The notes below the pieces were generated by a model. That model saw only the letters and a program-made list of their open reading frames with translations. It ran no database searches and was not told the DNA's origin. From positions 267,802,700 through 267,866,699 of the forward strand of contig OZ005654.1 in assembly GCA_963930645.1 (NCBI GenBank): a DNA stretch of 64,000 bases, in the 5' to 3' direction. Made by a program: the position numbers and the translations under genes. Origin of the DNA: Salticus scenicus. Lineage: Eukaryota > Arthropoda > Arachnida > Araneae > Salticidae. Shown here piece after piece: positions 22,106-33,938 of the stretch (position 1 is the first letter of the stretch; every line of letters begins with the position of its first letter).

Positions 22106-23540
22106 TTACGGTTAATAGCCGTAAATTAATATTTCATTAATGCAAGTTATAAATACCATAGATTAATTCTTATGCAATGTATTTTTTTTTCACATTTAAA
22201 GCTATTTAAGTAATACTCTTAAAGTCCCAATAATAATTTTCTCGGAGAAAAAAAAAAAAAAATGTATTTTCAAGAGATTTGTTTTTTAATATTTATAATT
22301 CCAAAGTACACTTTTTGCTATTTTGTGAAAGTTTTGATTACAGAACAACCGATAATTAAATGACACATCACTTATAGCATTGACATTCACCTCACTGAAC
22401 AAACGATTTAATTACATTATCGTGATATCCGTAGCTATGCACTTGTGTTCTTCATTATACGTTTTTAAAAGATAGAGATCAATCGATAATAGAAAAATCT
22501 TCTATGCGTAAGCCTATTATCCATTCTCCTACGAGAAAAAACAAAATCCAATCTTTACACTAATTAAAAGAATTAAGTATGTAATCCGATAAAAGATTAT
22601 TTTCGATAATTATTTAATTAGCAATAAAACGAACATCTACATATTATGTTCAAATAAATGGATATAATTACTTGTAATGCAAATATTACGTTAGTATAAA
22701 GGCGTTAAGTACCCTTATGATTTGCGTTTCTGGGAAAATGGAAAATCTAATAAATTAAACGTGACATTTTGTGATAAAAAGAAGAAAATTTGGTATTTGA
22801 AATAGTGAGTCCAAGAATAAACTGAAATACACTGAAAATAAATTTTGAATGTTTTTCAGTTATATTTATAAAAGCTATATTTATTTATTTATTTATTCAT
22901 TGACTAGTATTATATGCTATTTTACATGTCAAATAATTTGAAAATCATAATGCACGACGAAAGTTTTTTAATTATTTGCTAGTAATATATGTTACGTGTC
23001 ATATAACACGGAAATCATAATAAACGCTTAACATAATGTCAAAGTAATGTACACCTTTTGTTTTGTAAATATTAAACATTTTCCAGTGTATTAATTTCAT
23101 AGTATAATATTTTACATCGGTTATACGTGTGCAGAAATGTTTTCGATTTTAGCGTAAACTTGTAATTACTTATTTTTAATTGCATTTCATAATTATTATA
23201 CCGAGAACTTAAGTAGGTATATTATACAGAAAAAAATCACATAAATAATTTTAGAATATAAATATTACTAAATTTATTTAGTAAAACCTAGTAAATATTC
23301 TTCAGTTAAAGAATCTTATAAATTACAGCAAGTTGATTTTTTTTTCAAAAGCACTTAATTCTACATTATAGGCTCCCATGTATCGCAGATACATAAGAAT
23401 GGAGCTCAAAAATGTAAAGGTAAAATAATAAAAAATTTAAAACTATATATAACAGTAAAATTAACAATGTTAAAACAATAAAAATACAACAATTCAAAAG
23501 AGAAAAACTGCGTATAAATACATGAATTATAAAAGAATTC
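22106..23540. other. AT-rich non-coding stretch
   Basis: No gene or transposon was recognised. ATTT repeats lie at about 22879-22900. Confidence 0.55.
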
Positions 23541-23544
23541 AGTC

Positions 23545-24790
23545 ACTAAATGTCAGCATCATCATCTACCTGTCACGACAATATCGGTCATATAGGTTTT
23601 CTTCATTCAACGAAGAGAATTTGAAAATATAAATTTTTTATTCATCTCTGTATTTTCATTACATAAAGTGCAGAGGGAACTATTATATACGCCAATGCGA
23701 TGCAGGTTAGCGAGGCAATCGTGTGGTTTCTAAACGAAATGCTGCAACTCCAATAGATCTGGGAGAATCTAAAATTTTGTAAATAGTCTCCCTCCATTAC
23801 TTATTCTTCCTGAAATTCGATGTTGTGAATTTTCATTATAGTATTTTTCATTATTCTTTTAATTGATTTAAAAGATACTTCGCAGTTATTTGATTGTAAA
23901 ATTCTTGTTCCCTTTTTTTGCCAATTTGTCGGCCCTTTCATTTCCTGCGATTCTAACATGAGATGGAATCCATTGTAAGATGACATTCATTCCCTTTAAG
24001 ACTACAAGTCGAAGATTCTGTCTACTTGATTCAATAATTTTTTAATCTGCTACGTTATGAGCTGCAATCGCTTGAATGGCCGAAAGGGAGTCAGAAAACA
24101 TAACTACATCTTTGAGTTCAATATTTCTACTAAGTATTTGTTCAGTTGTAATTTTAATTGCCTCTGTCCCTCCATCAAAATTGGTTAGGGATTTACCAAG
24201 GTTGGTATAGAATGAGAATAATTATGTGTGCATATCAGCACCAACCCCATTAATCGTCTGCGATCCATCTGTGTATATATGGAACCAATTATTTTCGGGA
24301 TATCTACTGTATATTGCTTCCAATGCAGCTGCTTTAATTTCATCATCAACAGATGATGACTTAGTAATATGGCGCATCAAATTCTCTTCAATTCTTATAG
24401 ATTCTAGATGCATGGGGTTGTAAGGTTTCAACAATTTTTCTATAGGTAAAATCTGTAGAAGATATTCTAATTCCATTTCATTCTAATTCCATTTAAACCT
24501 TCAGTAAAAAACCTTCCTGTGTTTTCAGTCTTCTAGGTTCTGTGATGTTTTAATTTCTCCATAGATCAGTCGATGGTAGCCTGATCAGTTTTTCATACAT
24601 TTTTAAAGCTCTCTCCTTAATTATTAACTCTATTGGTTTGTTGTCTGTTAGGGCAAGCATTGCCTGAATTGGAGTGGTTTTTACTTCTCCAGTAACGAGC
24701 CCCAGGGCTTCATTTTAAAAGACCTCTAGATTAGATATATACGTATTACTGCATGTGATCGCAGTCCTAGTTGGAATTCCAGTTCCATCG
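23545..24790 (-). pseudogene. LINE ORF2 3' part: RT thumb, RNase H and C-terminal Cys motif (decayed)
   Basis: Minus-strand translation, tolerating stops, gives LEVFxNEALGLVTGEVKTTPI (RT thumb region of I/R1/Jockey-type LINEs), MYEKLIRLPS, then RNase H: YTDGS (24277-24262), FSDSLSAIQAI (about 24098-24066), ILQWIPSHV and GNERADKLAKKG (about 23950-23915). Further on come VAAFRLETTRLPR and SLCTLCNE, a Cys-containing LINE tail. Catalytic Asp residues are visible, but the region corresponding to the RNase H Glu reads FDGGTEAI with G in place of E. Several in-frame stops break it. A duplication of atggaattagaatgaa lies near 24460-24490. The 5' part of the element is absent; at about 24800 it abuts a Tc1 fragment. 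Confidence 0.85.
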
Positions 24791-24832
24791 AAGCCCCTAA
24801 AATGCTTTCCTATTGGTGTTAGATTGCTTTTG

Positions 24833-24985
24833 AGAATATTTTAATTATTCTCAGCGCAATGTAGACCATTAAGAAAAGCAATATCAGCAATATCCGACGT
24901 TCCTTTGAAACAGAACGTGCCCACGCCATGAGACATTCCCTTTCTTGTTGTGGACAAAACAACTCATGAAGTTCTCGTCATTGGA
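24833..24985 (-). pseudogene. Tc1-like transposase fragment, inverted relative to the next
   Basis: The minus strand here matches the plus strand at about 25065-25215 (shared strings such as tcatgg.gt, ctgtttcaa, attgctga.attgctttt, aatggt, cattgc.ctgag). It reads as the mid-part of a Tc1-like transposase ending ILKSNL, a segment that usually precedes the second catalytic Asp. It ends next to the LINE fragment. Confidence 0.6.
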
Positions 24986-25064
24986 CGGACGAATGATTCT
25001 TTAGTGACGAAAAAATATTCCATTTGGTTGGCCCTAATTTTGAGCATACTGTTTTACTGATTTA

Positions 25065-25500
25065 TGTTATTAACCTCGTGAGTTTTTTAGTCAAGAAAAA
25101 AAGGGAGTTCTCTCATGGTGTAGAGCGCATTATGTTTCAACGAACAGCGAATGTTGCTGAAATTGCTTTTTTTAATGGTAAACATTGCTCTGAGTATTAT
25201 TAAAATGTCCTCAAAAAATTCTCCTTCTAATTGAAAACGTCTTAGGGGGGAGGGTGATAACTGGAAATTCGATCAAGCAATGCGTCGATTCACACATCCT
25301 ACTTAACAAAAGCTTAGTTTATGCAGAATCAAGATAATGTTATAAAATGGCCTGTCATCAATCAACCTAAATCCAACTGAAAACATTTGGGAAATACTTT
25401 TGTGTGAGAAATATACCAATGGTTGACAGTTTCAAACTTTTCAGAGTTTAAAGCAATAAATAGAGCAGAGTTTGTACTCATTACAGTTACACATTTTCCA
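25065..25500 (+). pseudogene. Tc1-like transposase remnant with NLNPTENIW motif
   Basis: The plus strand gives the same mid-region as the inverted neighbour, then a poor WxFxQDNAxxHT block (DNWKFDQAMRRFTHPT), then SINLNPTENIWEILLCEKYTNG with a TGA, QFQTFQSLKQ and a TAA. NPTENIW matches the NPIENIW block carrying the final catalytic Glu of Tc1-like enzymes. Stops and frameshifts abolish coding. Confidence 0.75.
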
Positions 25501-25504
25501 AACT

Positions 25505-26485
25505 TAAAATTTCAAGATAATTCAAAGTTACAAATCCAAAATTTGAATTTCAACGCCAAATACTCGAACAATCTGTATATTTAACCTTTTCATTCCCAAT
25601 TTTTTCCATCTATAAAACAATAAATCTTATATTTAGTCATAAATTTATTTCAAAGGTAATATATATAAATATTATTTTTAAATAGGAGTAATAGCAAAGT
25701 ACGAATTAATACAGCTAACAAAGCAACTGAGAGGTGTTTATTTATCTTTAATATAACCACTGATGCTATTTAAAATCATAACTTTTCAATAAACAAAAAT
25801 AACAAAATTTTGGAAGAAATACGTATTGCAATTAATTAAAATACAAATATAAACATTAAATAATAAAATTAAAAATATTTCAAACAGTTAATTTACTTAA
25901 ATTGCCCAGAAAAGAAAACTGATTCCGATTTTATTATCAGAATAGAGTAAAATATACAAATATTTATCAACAATGATAGTGAAATCATCTAATATATATT
26001 TCGGTGGGAAAATGTTTATAGATTTTAATATCGTTCATTTCGAATCAGCAGTTTAGACGGTAAGAAAGAAAATCTAAAATGTTATGATTCCAATTGGCAT
26101 CACGGGAAATGAAAGGGTTCAGAGACAGTAAATTTTTTTTATATTTTTTTTACAAATATTCTGTAAAACCTATACTACATTTCTTTGTTGTAATACACTT
26201 ATATTCTGATCCCATATGCTTCAATTTGTTTTCGTGATTTTTGCTTAATATATATATATATATATATATCTGTTAACCAGTCTTTAGTAAAAAAAAAAAA
26301 AAAAAAATGTCTTATAAATTAAAAAAAAAAAATGTTTTAAATTTTGTAGCTTGTTTATATTTTGATAAATTGCGCACTTAGGGGACAATTTTCAATATTT
26401 TTTCAAAATCTTTGAGTTTTTTTTTTTTTTTTAATTACTTATATAGAAACTTTTGACTTAATCCGCAGTTTATTTACATCTGCAG
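25505..26485. other. AT-rich non-coding stretch
   Basis: No gene seen. It has an AT run (26249-26268), two A-rich runs (26289-26330) and a T-run (26417-26432). Confidence 0.6.
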
Positions 26486-26486
26486 A

Positions 26487-26648
26487 CAGCGGTGCCAGAT
26501 GTCTTTTTCAGTAATCACCAATAATATTTAATTTGTAATGTTTGCCTAATCACTTCGAAAGTTGATAGTCTTTTTCGTATATCAAATATCGTGTCTCAAA
26601 ATTATTGGTGATTATTGAGTAAAACATCCGTCATATCTGGCAACACTG
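26487..26648. mobile_element. Small inverted-repeat element (MITE-like)
   Basis: The left arm CAGCGGTGCCAGATGTC...GTAATCACCAATAAT (from 26488) pairs with the right arm ATTATTGGTGATTA...ATATCTGGCAACACTG (to about 26648). Arms are about 42-50 bp and the whole unit about 160 bp. Possible flanks tctgcaga and gttacaga agree at five of eight positions, which is weak support for an 8-bp duplication. Confidence 0.6.
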
Positions 26649-26649
26649 G

Positions 26650-27145
26650 TTACAGAGTGCCCTGAATATGCAACATGTAATTACGATCAACCTGTGTTTT
26701 TCAATAGTATGAATTTTAATAAAATTAATGATATGATTATTTCCACGGAATACGGTTATTTTTAAAGTACTAAAATTATTTTATATGCATATTCATTTAT
26801 GAAAAGCTTAAAAAAAAGAAAAAAAGAAAAGAAAAAGAAAAATTGTGACGAAACTTTATTTTAAAATCAATGACGCATTTATTTGTTTTTAGTTTGAAAA
26901 AATTTCCAAAAATATTAGATTTTATTTTATTTTCTGTGAACTAGACTTTATAATTACTTTTCTTTTAGTGCAAATTGCCATTCAATATACACTAACAAAA
27001 AGGTATGTTAACCCTTTGGAGCACAAAGTAATTAATTACGCTCCTTTAAATTATTCTGACACCAGAAATTACAAACAGAATTAAAACACAGGAAATAATT
27101 GACTTTTTTAGCTATGTTATAAAAGAAAAATGTTAAAATGTTGCT

Positions 27146-27176
<31 letters not shown>

Positions 27177-27250
27177 ATATAATATAATATAATGTAATAT
27201 AAATATTTCGACACTCACCCCCTCAAAAAAATAAATAAATACATAAACTT
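26650..27250. other. AT-rich non-coding stretch
   Basis: No gene seen. An AT run followed by an AATAT-type run occupies about 27147-27200. Confidence 0.6.
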
Positions 27251-27547
27251 TTTCGATACAGTCCATTTCGATACTGATTATTATTAATTTTCTTTCATTT
27301 TCTTTTTCTTTCAAAATAATAATAATAAATAAATAAATAAATAAATAAATAAAAATAAAAATATGACGCTTGGAATATTTGAAACTTTTTGCAACTGCTG
27401 CGAAAAAAATAGTTTCGAGAAAATGCTGTTTAAAGATTACACTTTACAATAGACTCAATATTTCTTTATTAATATAAACTGTTATACACAGCATAAAATT
27501 ATGGAAATTGAATATGGATGAATTTTGTATGTTTAATTAATTTTTTG

Positions 27548-27590
27548 CTAGCAGGATTCACCAGCTTTGCCGGTCGTTATATCTAAACGA
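27548..27590 (-). mobile_element. Helitron 3' end (CTAG plus hairpin)
   Basis: On the minus strand a hairpin ACCGGC/GCTGGT with AAA loop (with one internal mismatch) is followed by GAATCCTG and CTAG at 27551-27548. This is the Helitron 3' layout. The body would extend to higher coordinates into the repeat field; its 5' TC end was not found. A related shortened string, actagcggctttggcg, lies at 27837-27852. Confidence 0.5.
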
Positions 27591-27994
27591 ATTTTCAAAA
27601 CGTTTGAACCACTCTTTATGAAAAATAACTTTATAAATAAAAATTAAAAATTTTTCGATACTGAATATTAGCAATTTTCTTTTCTATACTTTTTCTTTCA
27701 AAAAATAAATAAATTAATTAAAATAAAATAAATGTAATACTTTTTAATTGTGTTTTGAATTTCGTTAGTCGGTTTCAGTTACATCCGAATTTTCAAAAAA
27801 AGTTTTGTAATATTAAAATAATAATAATAATAATCCTACTAGCGGCTTTGGCGTAAAATATTAATAAAATATATAGATAATTTTGACCTTCTCACTTTTC
27901 CGTCCTCAAAAAGAAAATAAATAAATAAAAAGAACATTTTCGATACTGTCCGTTTCGATACTGATTATTATTATTATTTCTTTTCTGTTTCATT

Positions 27995-27996
<2 letters not shown>

Positions 27997-28025
<29 letters not shown>
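27997..28025. repeat. Poly(A) run of about 29 bases
   Basis: A long A homopolymer is followed by AGT and AAT trinucleotides to about 28050. Confidence 0.85.
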
Positions 28026-28027
<2 letters not shown>

Positions 28028-28538
28028 TAGTAGTAGTAATAATAATAATAAAAATTCTCATTATATACATTTATACGAAATTTTATCTTATAATGCCATA
28101 TTAAAGATTTTTTTGGGAGAAAAAAATTCGATACGGTCCGTTTTGATACTGATTATTATTAATTTCTGTTCTTTTTCTTTTTAAGAAAGGAAAGAAACAG
28201 AAAAACGATTTTGATGAAATTCTGGTAAAAAGAGAATTCAGTTTAGTACGGAGGACTATTATTATCATTATTATTATTTTCAAATTATAACATCGCTTTC
28301 ACATTATTCAATTATATTTTCGGTAAATGTTCGATTTCGACAAATGTCCAACTATCATGAAACTGGTATCGTAAATATCCATAGATTGAGACTAATAGTC
28401 CTCCGACCTAAACAAAAAACAAAAAAAAAAAAGTAATAGGTGTTTTTTTTTTTCCTGAGGAGGGGAATTTTACTACGTTTTAACAAGGCAGTGAAAAATG
28501 AATAATTCATTTTATATTTAAAAGATCACTGAAAAAAA

Positions 28539-28622
28539 ATTAAAAATATAAAATCATATTCATCTAGGGAAATTGAAAAATAAAAATAAAAATATAAAAT
28601 CATATTTATCTAGGGAAATTTT
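28539..28622. repeat. Short tandem duplication
   Basis: The segment aaatataaaatcatatt with tctagggaaatt occurs twice about 50 bp apart with one C/T change. Confidence 0.7.
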
Positions 28623-28746
28623 AAAACACTTTATCATAATTTTAATTTAAGTACATTCTTTTGATTATGCAACTCGATCGATAAATTTTCCAAGCCTTTT
28701 ATAAGTTTAATTGTAAATTACCAAATTTAATTTGACATAAAACTGC

Positions 28747-28834
28747 AAATAATAATAATAATAATAATAATAATAATCATAACAATAATAAAAAATAAAA
28801 TAAAATAATGCACTATCACAATAAAGTGAGCATT

Positions 28835-28869
<35 letters not shown>
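28747..28869. repeat. (AAT)n microsatellite and a 34-base poly(T) run
   Basis: AAT units span about 28747-28780. A T homopolymer of about 34 bases spans about 28836-28869, among the longest in the window. Confidence 0.9.
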
Positions 28870-28870
<1 letters not shown>

Positions 28871-29640
28871 TATTTTTTATAGTATTTTGAAAAGAATATT
28901 GTATGTTGCAATTTCTGTAAATTCTCTTGAGAAAGAAACTTCATTTTCTCAAAACTCATTAAGAACATAAAAAAAAAAGAGAAAGAAAGAAAATAAACAC
29001 ATCTAGAAATTTGTTTGTTTATTTAAGCAAACATTTAATTTTTATTAATTTGAAAATGTGGGAATAGGTATCCCGAAGAAAAATGTATAGAATATATAGA
29101 AGAGAAAATGTTTTGTGATAACATACATTGAATAATCTACTATAAGAAACGAGTTTTAAAGATTTATTTACACAAGAATTTTTATTTATATTTATATTTA
29201 ATTTTTCTGTGAAAAGCCATTGTTTGTAATAAAACTTTTTTCTCTAACTGGAAATATATTTAACTTTTAAAATAGATTTTAAAAAGTAATAAATTATTAT
29301 ATTTTTTGGGCATTACACACAAGTAGGAAATACTTGTATTTAGGAATAGTTAAGTTTTACTAGATTAAGTCTTCTTATTCTTTAAAAAAGTTTTGTTATT
29401 TTCTTTTCTAAATATAAAATATTTTTTAAAAACAAATAATACATATTTCTAACCAAAAGTGTATTTTATTCTGATTACATTATAATACCAGTTATATTTT
29501 GTATTTACATTTTACAGTTTTTTCAACAATCGTAATTTGAGGCATTGCCATTAATCTTTAAAAGAGGAATTGGTGACTGCGTATGAGTGACTGTGTGCAA
29601 CATGGCAGAGGTAAAAGAAAATATCTAATTTACATGAAAA
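28870..29640. other. AT-rich non-coding stretch
   Basis: No gene is supported. Confidence 0.55.
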
Positions 29641-29649
29641 CTTGCACAA

Positions 29650-31225
29650 ATAAGCATGATCCACATGGAAGTAGCTGTAAATGTTTTGGTATATATCATG
29701 ATTGTGGTTCGTTCACAGAACACACCAAACGTTTGTGATTTACCAAAATATTTCGTTTCATTACGGCCTAACTGTAGGATTTCTATAAAGCTCGATTTAA
29801 CATGGATTCGTTGCATGTACAACAAATTTAACAAAGATTATTATGATGCTTAAAAGCATTGTTTCTGTATTCACTTTGAGCAGATTTAATACAAATATGC
29901 AGGACTATTCATAAAAATTTTGATATGTTTCAAAATTATCTGTTTGACTTCAAATTTAACACAAATATTTCGGTGCTTCATTCAGAGAGAGAGAAGTAAA
30001 TGAAATTTTCACCATTACCGTCTATGGACGGCATTTTCTTTAAGTCACCTTCTTAATAATAAAATCTCTAGTTTGCCAGATGTAACTCTAAAAATGATGT
30101 CAAAGCAAAATATACTATATTGGAATAAATAAAGTGAATTGTCAATACGTCGTGAACAAACAATAAGAATAGATTCGTAATAAAAATTTTGAATTAAAGG
30201 ATTACGATGTCATTTTTAAGTACTAGTGTATGTTTGAACTTCAAAACTTATTAATATAATGATGCAAAAGAGGAAGCTATTTGTTTTCAAAATCATGTAA
30301 ACCACTGTCTAGTAATTTCAACTGGCAAGGAGAAATTAATTTGGGAATACATGTGTAAAAATCAAGCACTAGGCAGATGCAGACCGACTAATTTTAAAAT
30401 AGTTAAATTATATTCAACATAATGGAATTAACATACATTATTGAGATGCTTAAAAACGTGTTTTCTGTAGAAAATGTATGCGTAAATTTAATAATTAATT
30501 TACAATGCTACTCAAAATTATTTGGACATGTTACATAACATTCCAATTGGTTTAAGTTTTTTTCGAAATATACATGACTTACATGGAATATGCTGTATAA
30601 GTTTCAGTGTATTCATGTTCGTGTTTTAATAAGTACAACACATTTAAAATACATTATAAAATTCTAAAACTCGCAACAATTGTTTCGGGTCGAAATTAGA
30701 CAAGACCTTTCGACAGGAAATAGTTGTTCCGGGCTAGAGCATTTTATGGTGTTTGTACTTTTAAACGCCAGTTCTGTGGTGCTTTTTAGAAAGTTCGTAT
30801 TTTTTGACAGAGAGACACAAATTAATTTGATACGTTTAGGGTCGATGGAATGCATATCTCCAATGAAATTTTACGCTATATTAAATGAACTTTAAATGTG
30901 TTATTTGAGTGATTAAGATCAAGTTTTTTGTATCAGAAAATGAATACATAGATTATGTAATTATTTTGTAGGACAACACAAAATAATTCCGATACTTTAT
31001 AGTCAAACTGAAATTAAATTTAGTAGAAATACTTATGCGTTACATGGAATTAGTTGGTTAGCTTTTGTTGATGATAATATTTATGTATCTTGTACAGTAA
31101 ACATAAAAATGTTCGTATATCGGTCTACAGGCGACTTTTTTTCAGAGTGTATTTGATCATACTGACAATGTATTCATCAAAATTAATTTAGAATATATTG
31201 TTCAGATGCTTAAAAGTATTTTTTT
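29650..31225. repeat. Degenerate repeat field of Tc1/MITE-like units
   Basis: Three versions of a segment starting acatggaa (29663, 30578, 31043) and three of a segment containing gatgcttaaaa (about 29846, 30446, 31207) recur, with terminus-like strings gctactcaaaattatttgg (30509) and acaacacaaaataattcc (30972). The two closest acatggaa copies are 465 bp apart. Short frames in both strands (for example 29656-29853 and 30680-30895) are not recognised. Confidence 0.5.
30664..30790 (-). repeat. Decayed copy of the hammerhead-like repeat family
   Basis: It shares the 28-base plus-strand start aactcgcaacaattg tttcgggtcgaaa (split here) with 59026-59053. On the minus strand the core reads CTGTCGA instead of CTGATGA, and stem I no longer pairs. 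A further shared segment (gccagttctgtggtgctt against gccagttttgtgatgctt) lies about 90 bp on. It is a relic of the same family. Confidence 0.6.
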
Positions 31226-31239
31226 TTTTTTTCAGGAAA

Positions 31240-32640
31240 AAAGAACGCATAGAATTAATAACACTGCTCTGAAAAAAAAATCGTGTTCTGATACCATTTT
31301 TGCTGATTCTTATGTAAAAAAACCCCTCCTGAATCCGAATATGACTCCTAGTTTGCCCAGTCACCAACCGTTTCCTAGAAACACCACCCCTCCCTCAATT
31401 TTTTCCCTGTTCGTTAATTTTATGACCATGAATTTGATTTGAAGAAGGAAAAAGAATTAATTTAACCCCAAAAAAACAAAAAAAAAATGTAAAGTTTAAA
31501 AAATAACATTATAAAAAATTAAAAAAATATATAAAAGAAATATAATACATAATTTCAGTGGCAAATCCCCCTCCCAAAGTTTGTCCCTTTTCGCAAATGT
31601 CCATGTTTTAGAATTTTCCATGCCTGTAGCCCCTCAGAAGATATTTAACGGTTAAAAAAAACCCTCCGCCCTCCTAAAAATCAAATTTATATCGATAAAA
31701 TCACTAAAAAATGATAAAATTAGGAAGCCGTTTTTTACAAAAAATGGTGATTGATAAGGCTAAATAGATATTTAGCCCAACGCATTTTATAATGTAGAAA
31801 TCCAGGGAAAAAAGGTAAAAATCCATAGAAACAGCATGGGATGAAAACGAAAAAAAACTCACAATGTTAAGTGTGAATAAAAAAAGGCTAACACCGGAAA
31901 GAATAAAATGACAAAATTGACTAGAAAAAGACATCAAAGGGCTGAACGGATGGGCTGGGGCGTTAAAGCTATCGTGCAGGTTTAATACGACTCGCCTGGT
32001 ATGAGACCAGAAAATTATAAAAAAAAATTCTCAAAGCTTAACTATGGCCACCTTTGACTCACCTACCTGATATATAGTGAAGAATTTAATAACGATGTAA
32101 AATTTAGCAATTAATAGATACATGATAATACCAACAACACTTAAATAGCAGTTATTTTAATTCAATTTTAATGTTAAAGTTAACAATTCATTTAAAAAGA
32201 ATATGGTTGACATAACAAACATCCAGTTAGTAAAACTAAATATTATAAAAGTATTAGAAGTTAGACAATGAAAGTAATTATTAATTGAATTAAAAATTGA
32301 AATAATACACAAATGTTTAAGCGCATTTGCAGCTATAAACAAGTGTATGTAATTTTTAAATTAATAGTAATGCTATAAAATAGGCCAAAATATGTATATA
32401 TGTGATTATATAAACATTTTTGGATAAACAAGATTTATATATACATAATTAGGTTAGATTAGGTAAAGTGCACATAAGTTAAAATTTGTGAAAATCGGAA
32501 AACCAGACGTCGACCAGATGAGTCGTCTATTTGCAAAATCGGACGTCTCTAGAAACTAAAATTTTCGAGAAACGCTTACTTTTTGCCACACTTAACAAAA
32601 ATATGATTGGAACCAATTTTTTTAGTTTTTTAGTCATTCC
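31240..32640. other. Non-coding stretch with C-rich patches
   Basis: No gene recognised. Bases 31315-31400 and 31560-31680 are unusually C-rich on the plus strand. The 78-residue plus frame at 31206-31442 covers one patch and shows no domain. Confidence 0.5.
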
Positions 32641-32880
32641 AAGATTTTAAGACGGAAGGAGGCTGCTCACCACTTTGCAGTGGTTTTGAGAGTTTTTAAC
32701 CTTTAGAGTGGGGCTCCAAAGCCACTGTGGAGATTTAAAAGGACCCGTCTCCAAAGGTTGAGCCTCCCCTATTGTTCGTGTTTGAAAACTCGAATTAAAA
32801 TGGCAGGGACACGTGAATGAAGTGGGTATTTAGGTTTTAGTTTCAGATTTGGCGGCCTTTAGAACTTACTTTAAAGTTGA
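32640..32880. other. GC-richer patch with two small hairpins
   Basis: Base composition rises against the neighbourhood. CCACT/AGTGG (32670-32674 / 32679-32683) and CTCCA/TGGAG (about 32716-32735) form short stems. No tRNA, snRNA or SINE signature was recognised. It could be an unknown repeat. Confidence 0.35.
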
Positions 32881-32889
32881 CCAGTTTTT

Positions 32890-33906
32890 CTACAAGCTAG
32901 AACTTAATTTTCACTAAATTTAATATGAATATTGAACCATTAGAATTGCAAATACACAAAATGTTTTACTCAGTTAAATTTTATTTAAAAATAACTGAAT
33001 TCTGTTATCTCATGAAACAAAAAATAAATAAATTTTAAAAAGAAAATCTGATAAAAAAGTATCTGACAAAAAAAAAAACAATTCTAGAAATTTATGAAAA
33101 TGTATCACAGGTGATTCCAATTTCATTAATCACAATCTATTTTTTAATATAGTGGGAATTATCTCGTGTTGTAAACAAACATACATAAGCATGCCGCTAT
33201 AATCTGAATCTCAACAGCCATATTATTAAATTAATGACATATGATTAATTAATCCTAATTCGCTAACTTATGATTCTATTGTATTATTAATTAATATTAT
33301 GTTATTACGAAGTGTTAGTACATTACCTTCGAATTTTGGTTTTGTTCCTTTTCCACGTCCTAAGGTCGCTTTTCCTCTTCCTTGATTGACTGGAGGATAT
33401 TTTTTCTATAAACTTCTCCATAATCGAAGAAAATACAAATTTCAATTATTAGAAATTTTGTGTTGTTCTGCAAAATAAAAGTCTAGTCAAGAAATGTGTT
33501 TCTGTAGTCGTGTGGAACTGATTTGCGATCTCGCGGATATGAAGGTAACCGGTTTTGTAGTACATCATGATTTTTAAACGCAAATAACACAGGGATGAAT
33601 CGATTTTGACACGGTTTCTTATTTTAATATGGTGGAAGCGTTTAGTTATAACTTTAAAAAAATTAAAAATGAAACTCATTTTTATATTTAAACGAGTTGA
33701 CGGGTTTTGCAACTATACGACACAAATAACGGTATATGAGAAACGTCCATAAGGATTTTCTTCTGGTTTACTATAAAAACTTACATTTAGATGTCATTTC
33801 ATAAGATTAGGATGATATTAATGGAAAACAGGCGTTCATAGAAGTTGTAATTGTGTAGGTCAGTTTTAAGTCTCGGAAATGAGTGTATCAGGAGTTTGAC
33901 TGTACC

Positions 33907-33938
<32 letters not shown>

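Larger units (their letters stand above)
27250..28300. repeat. Field of diverged repeats with paired CGATACTG motifs
   Basis: A module with ttcgatac.gtcc then ttcgatactgattattatta and a ttctttt-rich tail occurs near 27255, 27942 and 28129, and partly near 27655. Each is followed by an A-rich or AATA microsatellite and often preceded by a ctcaaaaa.aaataaataa tract. Spacing is irregular (about 190-400 bp). It may be tandem decay of one non-autonomous element. No coding sequence. Confidence 0.65.

Noticed and set aside
27117..27314. Tyr/Ile-repeat minus frames
   Set aside because: They are translations of AT and AATAT microsatellites.
33449..33712. 87-residue minus frame with less biased composition
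   Set aside because: No domain recognised and no splice or promoter support.
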